From an uncultured Muribaculum sp. (lineage in GTDB: Bacteria > Bacteroidota > Bacteroidia > Bacteroidales > Muribaculaceae): 45,530 nt of DNA. The DNA lies in NCBI RefSeq assembly GCF_910583865.1, contig NZ_CAJTYX010000025.1, forward strand, positions 1 through 45,530. Direction: 5' to 3'. The number at the start of each line of letters is the position of its first letter. The stretch's first letter is position 1. The position numbers and the translations under genes were made by a program. Shown piece after piece: positions 40,272-45,530 of the stretch. A model generated the notes under the pieces. It had not been told where the DNA came from and made no database searches. It saw only the letters and a program-made list of their open reading frames with translations.

Positions 40272-42491
40272 TTATAGCCGGGTCTTGAAGCTGACGGTGC
40301 GGCCTTCGGAGGTAGTTGCCGAGATGATGTAGAGACCTCGTGCGAGCGACGCCGTGTTGATTTCGACAGTGGTGGCGTCACGTGCATCGATGTTTGCCGC
40401 CGATTGTCCCTGGAGATTGACGATGCTTACCGACGAGAGGCCGGTGGTAGCGCTAACGATAGCGGTGCCGTCAAGGACTGTCAGTGAAATGTCGTTTCCG
40501 TCGTTGGTTGCTGACTCGATGGATGAGGAGCCGGCCTTGTTGATTGACAGGTTGTCAATGCGCAGGTTGGCGTAGGTGCAGGTGTTGACATTGTGTATGC
40601 CGAGATGGTATACTCCCGCTTCGGGCACGTTGAAACTTATTTCGATATGCGCCCATCCTTTGGATTCCGTTCCTGAGAGATTTGCTCCGTTTGGATCATA
40701 GACTTTTTCATTGGCTATGGAGTATATCTTGTTTGTAAAGCTTTCGACCGACTTGGGGTCAGTGCCGAGGCATATCTCGTATGAATGGGTGTCATATGAG
40801 GCTCCGTTGGCGTAATAACCGAGCACGTGGTTACCTGCCTCAAACTCTATTGCCGGGGAAATTAGCCAGTCATCGGCAGGCTTTCCGTTGGTGCTGCCTA
40901 TGGCGGTCTTTTTACCGTCGTAAAGATAGCTTCTGTAGCCGATTGACCATCCTGCACTTGCGGGATTATTGATGAAAGTCCATTGCGAGCCGTCGCCGTC
41001 ATCCTCGAAGCCAGTGAAGTAGGGGATGGTAGCGGTGGAGGAGAGGACGAATGTCTCGGACGTGGCGCGCACTCCGGCCACTCCGCCGCTGACTGCTTCT
41101 ATCACATAGTAGAAACCGCCGTTTTCGGTGATAGTCTCTGAGAACTCGGGTGTGGTCAGGCCTTTTGCCACTTCGGTCAATGCGTCCGCTATGCCACGGT
41201 AGACGTTGTAGGTGATGGCGTTGTAGTCGGCATATCCGCCGTTGACGGTTGTCGTGGGAGCTTTCCATGTAGCGGTGACTGTGCGGTCGGTTACCTCCAC
41301 GGCAATGTCGGTTACTGCTGTGAGGCGGTCGTAGCCGGAGAATACGGAGGTGAATGCCGGGAATCCGTAGCCGGCTTCATTGGAAGGGAGCACTTCGTAG
41401 ACGACATCGCCGTTGGGGGCTGATGTGTCGGTGAATGTCACGGCGTTGCCGTCGAGAGTGGCTATGGGTTCAGACGTGCCGATGCGGTAGATAGTGACTC
41501 CTGTCGGTACGACCTGCGCGCCGGAGTAGTCCTGCGTGGGGAGCGTCCAGGTGAGCCTTACGGTGTTTACGTCGACATCGCTGACCTCCGCTTTAAGGTC
41601 GGTGACGGTCTTTAACGATTGGCTGCGGATGGTCTTGTCTTTGAGGAAGAGTGCGGTCACCTGCGAGTCGTCGCCGAGTTTGTTAAGCTTCTCGTAGTCG
41701 GTCTTGAAATCGACAAATCCGCCGGGTATTCCGGTCGTTAGGTCGATTTCGCAGAAATGCCCGTAGCTGGGATGCTGCTGCGCCCACCAGAGCTTGCCGT
41801 CGGCGGCGAATGTCATCGACTGGAACTGGGATGCTGTGCCGAGATTGTGTCGCGGAGCGGCCTGCTCGACCTTGGCCGTGAATTTGTCGATCTTGTAGAG
41901 GTAGCGGTAGCTCGACATTGCGTAGAGCTGTCCGGCGGCATCGCATGCGAGGGTGATCAGTGCGTCGGTGTCCTCGCGGCCATATCCGTCGATGGCTGTC
42001 AGTTCTCCAGGCGATCCGAGCAGTGTGTAGTCGCCCGTAGCCATATCGACGGCGCAGAGGCTCGTGGGTGATAACTCTCCGGTAGTGTATTTGTCCTCTA
42101 TGAGAGCATACATCGTGTTGGTGGTGTAGTCGTAGGTCATGTCGACCACGCGGTTCATCGTTGTTTTCGACTTCTTCTGGAGCTGCTTGAACGTTTCCCC
42201 GTCGTACACGGCCCAGCTGTCGGGATAGATTTCGCTTATGTCACCAAGTTCTACCTGGTAGGTGTAGACCTTGCCGTCGACATATTCCCCGGCCGAGGGG
42301 TGTACATAGCCGTAGTTGGTATTCTTGTTGTTGAGGGTCTGCGGCTTGTCGATGTCAAATGAAACGAAGCCGTACTTGCCAGATTTTGACCCGAAGAGAT
42401 AGCCGTAGGCGGTCTCCCCGGCCTGGACGGTGACGGTCGTGGCTGCGACAAGGCAAGCCGCGGCCAATGGTTTGGTAAAGATACTTTTCAT
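40272..42491 (-). CDS. Fibronectin type III protein with T9SS-like sorting tail
   Basis: This secreted protein of about 739 residues has a signal peptide (MKSIFTKPLAAACLVAATTV). The first 270 residues look like a propeller-type repeat region (YGYLFGSKSGKYGFVSFDID). About 280-480 form two fibronectin type III domains (VNTVRLTWTLPTQDYSGAQV, DRTVTATWKAPTTT). About 490-655 resemble the cleaved-adhesin/MAM-like module of gingipain-type proteins (IPYFTGFEDDGDGSQWTFIN, DWLISPAIEFEAGNHVLGYY). The last 75 residues (VSIVNLQGQS, LARGLYIISATTSEGRTVSF) fit a T9SS type A sorting domain. No enzyme active site is visible; a surface adhesin or glycan-binding role is inferred. The ATG at 42491 is preferred over a TTG two codons upstream. 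Confidence 0.82.
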   Translation of the reverse strand: MKSIFTKPLAAACLVAATTVTVQAGETAYGYLFGSKSGKYGFVSFDIDKPQTLNNKNTNYGYVHPSAGEYVDGKVYTYQVELGDISEIYPDSWAVYDGETFKQLQKKSKTTMNRVVDMTYDYTTNTMYALIEDKYTTGELSPTSLCAVDMATGDYTLLGSPGELTAIDGYGREDTDALITLACDAAGQLYAMSSYRYLYKIDKFTAKVEQAAPRHNLGTASQFQSMTFAADGKLWWAQQHPSYGHFCEIDLTTGIPGGFVDFKTDYEKLNKLGDDSQVTALFLKDKTIRSQSLKTVTDLKAEVSDVDVNTVRLTWTLPTQDYSGAQVVPTGVTIYRIGTSEPIATLDGNAVTFTDTSAPNGDVVYEVLPSNEAGYGFPAFTSVFSGYDRLTAVTDIAVEVTDRTVTATWKAPTTTVNGGYADYNAITYNVYRGIADALTEVAKGLTTPEFSETITENGGFYYVIEAVSGGVAGVRATSETFVLSSTATIPYFTGFEDDGDGSQWTFINNPASAGWSIGYRSYLYDGKKTAIGSTNGKPADDWLISPAIEFEAGNHVLGYYANGASYDTHSYEICLGTDPKSVESFTNKIYSIANEKVYDPNGANLSGTESKGWAHIEISFNVPEAGVYHLGIHNVNTCTYANLRIDNLSINKAGSSSIESATNDGNDISLTVLDGTAIVSATTGLSSVSIVNLQGQSAANIDARDATTVEINTASLARGLYIISATTSEGRTVSFKTRL

Positions 42492-42570
42492 ACGCAAAAG
42501 ATGTATGGGTGATAATGATTATAAATTGTTTATGTGAAAAACTGTTTTGATATCCAACGGTCTTTGTTTG

Positions 42571-42578
42571 CAAAGATA
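42571..42578 (-). promoter_or_regulatory. -7 box for the fibronectin-type gene
   Basis: TATCTTTG on the minus strand, an exact consensus match, giving a leader of about 75 bases. No clear -33. Confidence 0.5.
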
Positions 42579-42676
42579 TGATTTTAGTTTCTTGGTTGTA
42601 TGCATATGGATGATGTTTTTAAACAAAACGATGTGATTTATAATTTTCTGCACCCGCGACGCGTTAATTATTTGCA

Positions 42677-45106
42677 ATGAAAACGAAAGTAGAGCTACTA
42701 CGATATATAATACTTCCGCTACTGTGCATTCTTAACGCCGCAGGCATCGAGGCGCGGGCGGAGTCGGTGAGGATTCATGGCCGTATTACAGATGGCGACA
42801 ACCGCGCGATGGAGTTTGTTACGGTGAGGGTGGCCGGGACGGCTGTCGGCACGATGTCGGGACTCGACGGCGACTACAGCCTGTCGGCAGCCGAGGCCGA
42901 CACTATCACCGTGGTATTCACGTGCATTGGCTACAAGGAGCAGCAACGCAAATTGGTGGATGCGAAAGGCGACGTGACGCTTAACATGCGCATGTTCCGC
43001 ACAGCGCGCGAACTGCGCGAGGTGGAGGTCAACGAGGTGAAGAAGCAGATCGGCTCGATGCAGTCGATCGACGCGTCGGGCTATCGTCTGTCGCCCGACG
43101 TGAGCGGCGGCTCTGTGGAGTCGCTGATAAGCACTATGGCCGGTGTGACCGGGTCCAACGAGATGTCGTCGCAATATTCTGTGCGGGGCGGTTCGTATGA
43201 CGAGAATCTCGTGTATATCAACGGTGTGGAGGTGTATCGCCCGCAGCTTGTCACGTCGGGACAGCAGGAAGGGTTGAGTATCATCAACCCCGACATGGTT
43301 GGAAAGGTCAACTTTTCGACTGGGGGATTCGGCGCGGAGTACGGCGACAGGATGTCGTCGGTGCTCGACATCACTTACCGCCAGCCCGAGGCATTCGAGG
43401 GTTCTGCGGGAGTGAGCCTGATGGGTGCCAACCTGTCGATAGGGTCGAGCACTAAACGATTCTCGCAGCTCCACGGTGTGCGCTACAAGCGCAACAATTC
43501 CGTGCTGTCGAGCATGGAGACAAAGGGAGAGTATGACCCAAACTTCTTTGACTATCAGACCAATCTCAATTTCCGCCTCTCAGGCAAGTGGCGTGTGGCT
43601 TTTCTGGGCAACGTGGCGATAAACAATTATAAGTTCACGCCTGTCAACCGGGAGACGTCGTTTGGCACAGCCATGGACGCCAAGAAGTTTAAAGTGTACT
43701 TCGACGGTCAGGAGAAGGACCGTTTCGAGACATACTTCGGGGCGCTGTCATTGCAGTATGCTGCGTCGAAGCGGTCGAGCTACACGCTGTTTGCCTCCGG
43801 GTTTCTGACCAACGAGCTTGTAGCCTACGATATAAGCGGGGAGTACTGGCTCGACCAGGCCGGTACTTCCGGTTCGGAAGGCATAGGCGGCGAGCTTGGT
43901 GTGGGCCGGTATCACGAGCATGCCCGCGACCGTCTGAAGGCATCGGTAATGACCGTGGCTCTGCGTGGCCTGACCGGATTCGGCAACCATCAGCTCAGCT
44001 ACGGCGTGCAGTATAATCATGAGAATATATATGAACGCGCGAGCGAATGGGAGCGCCGCGACTCTGCCGGATTTTCGTTGCCGACCGATCCGGGACTGTT
44101 GCGCGTGGTCTACAATCTGACATCGCGTCAGGATTTTTCGTCCAACCGTATAGGCATGCACGTGCAGGACACCTACCGTATGCAGCTTGACGCCGGCTTC
44201 CTCTCGGTCACCGGCGGACTACGTCTGTCCTACTGGGATTTCAACAAGGAGCTGCTGGTCAGCCCGCGTGTCAATGTGGGTTTTGTCCCGTCGGCCAACG
44301 ACAGGTGGGCGCTCCGTTTCGCTACGGGACTCTATTACCAGTCGCCGTTCTACAAAGAGTATCGGATGGTTGTCACTGACGATAACGGTAACAGTGTGGT
44401 GAATCTCAACCGCGACATAAAGTCGCAGCGGTCGTGGCACTTCATCCTCGGGAGCGACTATACGTTCCGGGCCATGAATCGCCCTTTCAAGCTGTCGGCG
44501 GAAGCTTACTATAAGGCATTGGGCAACCTCGTGCCGTATGAGATAGACAATCTCAAGCTGGTATATGACGGAGTGAATTCAACAAGCGGTTATGCCATGG
44601 GATTGGATTTCAAGCTTTTCGGGCAGTTCGTGCCCGGCTCTGACTCCTGGCTTAGCTTCTCGCTGATGAAAACGCAGGAGAAACTGCGCGGCGTGGATGT
44701 GCTGCGTCCCAACGACCGGCGCTACAGCGTGGCGCTCTATTTCACGGATTATTTTCCGAGAATACCAAAACTGAAACTGAGCCTGAGGGGCATATTCATG
44801 GACGGTCTGCCAACCACTGCCCCGCGCTCTACGCGCGACAAGGGATCTTTTCGTACGCCCGCTTATAAGCGCGTGGATCTCGGTGTGTCGTATGCGTTGC
44901 TTCCGCCGCTGAAGGAGGGGGAGACACGTGGCGGCATGTGGCGCCATCTTAAGGCGGTGTGGCTCGGTCTTGACTGTTTCAACCTGTTCGACATATCAAA
45001 CGTAAGCTCGTATTATTGGGTGACGGACGTGAACGACCTTCATTATGCTGTCCCCAACTATCTCACGCGCCGTCAGCTCAACCTGCGTCTCACCGTTGAC
45101 TTCTAA
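42677..45106 (+). CDS. TonB-dependent receptor with carboxypeptidase-like regulatory domain
   Basis: This 809-residue outer-membrane receptor imports a substrate with energy from TonB. After a signal peptide (ELLRYIILPLLCILNAAGIE) comes a carboxypeptidase-regulatory-like domain (about 30-110, VRIHGRITDGDNRAMEFVTV), then the plug (about 130-240, LISTMAGVTGSNEMSSQYSV, GGFGAEYGDRMSSVLDI) and a 22-strand-type barrel ending in an aromatic residue (RRQLNLRLTVDF). It is shorter than SusC proteins (about 1000 residues) and no SusD gene adjoins it, so it is more like a siderophore, cobalamin or small-molecule receptor than a glycan importer. A palindrome follows the stop by two bases. Substrate is unknown. 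Confidence 0.92.
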   Translation: MKTKVELLRYIILPLLCILNAAGIEARAESVRIHGRITDGDNRAMEFVTVRVAGTAVGTMSGLDGDYSLSAAEADTITVVFTCIGYKEQQRKLVDAKGDVTLNMRMFRTARELREVEVNEVKKQIGSMQSIDASGYRLSPDVSGGSVESLISTMAGVTGSNEMSSQYSVRGGSYDENLVYINGVEVYRPQLVTSGQQEGLSIINPDMVGKVNFSTGGFGAEYGDRMSSVLDITYRQPEAFEGSAGVSLMGANLSIGSSTKRFSQLHGVRYKRNNSVLSSMETKGEYDPNFFDYQTNLNFRLSGKWRVAFLGNVAINNYKFTPVNRETSFGTAMDAKKFKVYFDGQEKDRFETYFGALSLQYAASKRSSYTLFASGFLTNELVAYDISGEYWLDQAGTSGSEGIGGELGVGRYHEHARDRLKASVMTVALRGLTGFGNHQLSYGVQYNHENIYERASEWERRDSAGFSLPTDPGLLRVVYNLTSRQDFSSNRIGMHVQDTYRMQLDAGFLSVTGGLRLSYWDFNKELLVSPRVNVGFVPSANDRWALRFATGLYYQSPFYKEYRMVVTDDNGNSVVNLNRDIKSQRSWHFILGSDYTFRAMNRPFKLSAEAYYKALGNLVPYEIDNLKLVYDGVNSTSGYAMGLDFKLFGQFVPGSDSWLSFSLMKTQEKLRGVDVLRPNDRRYSVALYFTDYFPRIPKLKLSLRGIFMDGLPTTAPRSTRDKGSFRTPAYKRVDLGVSYALLPPLKEGETRGGMWRHLKAVWLGLDCFNLFDISNVSSYYWVTDVNDLHYAVPNYLTRRQLNLRLTVDF

Positions 45107-45108
45107 CC

Positions 45109-45136
45109 TAAGAGGTTGTTTTTAAACAACCTCTTA
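45109..45136. repeat. Short palindromic repeat, copy 4
   Basis: Perfect 13-bp arms, TAAGAGGTTGTTT (45109-45121) and AAACAACCTCTTA (45124-45136), around TT. It begins two bases after the TonB receptor stop codon and is probably part of its 3' end. Confidence 0.85.
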
Positions 45137-45330
45137 AAAGTTATAGAAGTGTTGCATATGTATGGGGATGTCTGAGGGTTGCACGAAACGGCATTTATGA
45201 TTCAGGAGTTTGTTTTTAGCCGACCCTGTAAATCTCCGGGTGTCACGTAATTGAATCTCGTGGCTGTAATAGCGTAACTCTTTGCCAACCATTGAAATAA
45301 ATGCGTCGCGAGAAATAAAGGCACGAAACA

Positions 45331-45362
45331 TTTGGATAGGTCTGAAAAATTTTGTAATTTTG
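45331..45362 (+). promoter_or_regulatory. Consensus promoter reading out of the window
   Basis: TTTG (45331-45334), exactly 20 bases, then TAATTTTG (45355-45362). This is a full match to the Bacteroidetes consensus, with an expected start near 45368. The gene or RNA it drives lies mostly beyond the window. Confidence 0.7.
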
Positions 45363-45530
45363 TTGCGCTTTTGACAGACACATGTGCTGGGAGCGGCATG
45401 TCACGCATGATAAGTATGCTTTCGACAGATGGCGGTGATTATCATTGCGGTGTCGATAGGCAACATGTTTCTCGACCAAGGAAAGATGCCGGAGCGGTCG
45501 ATCGGGACGGTCTCGAAAACCGTTGTACCC

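Larger units (their letters stand above)
45107..45530. other. Region after the TonB receptor to the window edge
   Basis: No complete gene is visible. It starts with a palindromic repeat and holds a strong plus-strand promoter at 45331-45362. Two frames downstream stay open to the window edge, from ATGs at 45398 (MSRMISMLSTDGG) and 45429 (MAVIIIAVSIGN). I cannot tell which, if either, is real, and recognise neither. Confidence 0.4.

Noticed and set aside
42677..45106. SusC-type glycan importer
   Set aside because: Length of 809 residues and the absence of a SusD gene next to it argue for a different TonB-dependent receptor class.
45134..45479. Three overlapping minus-strand frames of 65-78 codons after the TonB receptor
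   Set aside because: They overlap each other and a strong plus-strand promoter, and show no family features.

Overview
The window looks like chromosome from a gut-type member of the Bacteroidales, most likely near the Muribaculaceae. The evidence is Bacteroidetes-style promoters (TTTG or TTG, about 20 bases, then TAnnTTTG), starts without Shine-Dalgarno sequences, a hybrid two-component system beside glycoside hydrolases, a DUF4270 lipoprotein next to a short GT5 glycogen synthase, and two proteins with C-terminal tails like type IX secretion (T9SS) sorting domains. The family-level placement is inference. I see no rRNA, tRNA, CRISPR array or transposase gene.

Layout. 1-518 is non-coding, with a terminator and a strong promoter. 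519-4505 (+) is a five-gene run: dCMP deaminase, S41 peptidase, 5-formyl-THF cyclo-ligase, a DUF542/hemerythrin-like protein and a LuxR-type regulator. 4704-5681 (-) is a polyprenyl synthetase. 5776-10928 (+) holds polA, tgt and an LptF/LptG permease. 10964-13477 (-) is thioesterase, dprA and nucleoside phosphorylase. 13478-13902 has no protein gene but contains a perfect operator-like dyad, a candidate structured RNA with its own terminator, and a 9-bp tandem array. 13903-16178 (-) is glycogen synthase and a DUF4270 lipoprotein.

16352-34763 is a carbohydrate region. A 1360-residue hybrid two-component regulator (-) is divergent from GH115 alpha-glucuronidase (+), which is followed by GH29 alpha-L-fucosidase (+). 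A convergent GH43 enzyme (-), a galK-galM-nucleotidyltransferase operon (-) without galT, and a large GH95 alpha-fucosidase (-) follow. No SusC/SusD pair is in this locus. The enzymes suggest removal of glucuronate, arabinose or xylose, and fucose side chains from plant or host glycans, with galactose passing into the gal operon.

34869-45106 holds a PIF1-like helicase with TPRs (-), a CaCA cation exchanger and an AI-2E family permease (+), an SGNH hydrolase and a T9SS-type fibronectin protein (-), and a lone TonB-dependent receptor (+). The last 424 bases carry a near-consensus promoter pointing out of the window.

The features least explained by known genes are two families of palindromic repeats (four short copies and two long hairpin elements sharing a core), the putative pseudoknot RNA at 13562-13777, a 13-bp inverted repeat bracketing the GH29 promoter, and several conserved enzymes that lack expected catalytic or metal-binding residues (PolA proofreading domain, Tgt zinc site, CaCA alpha-repeats).
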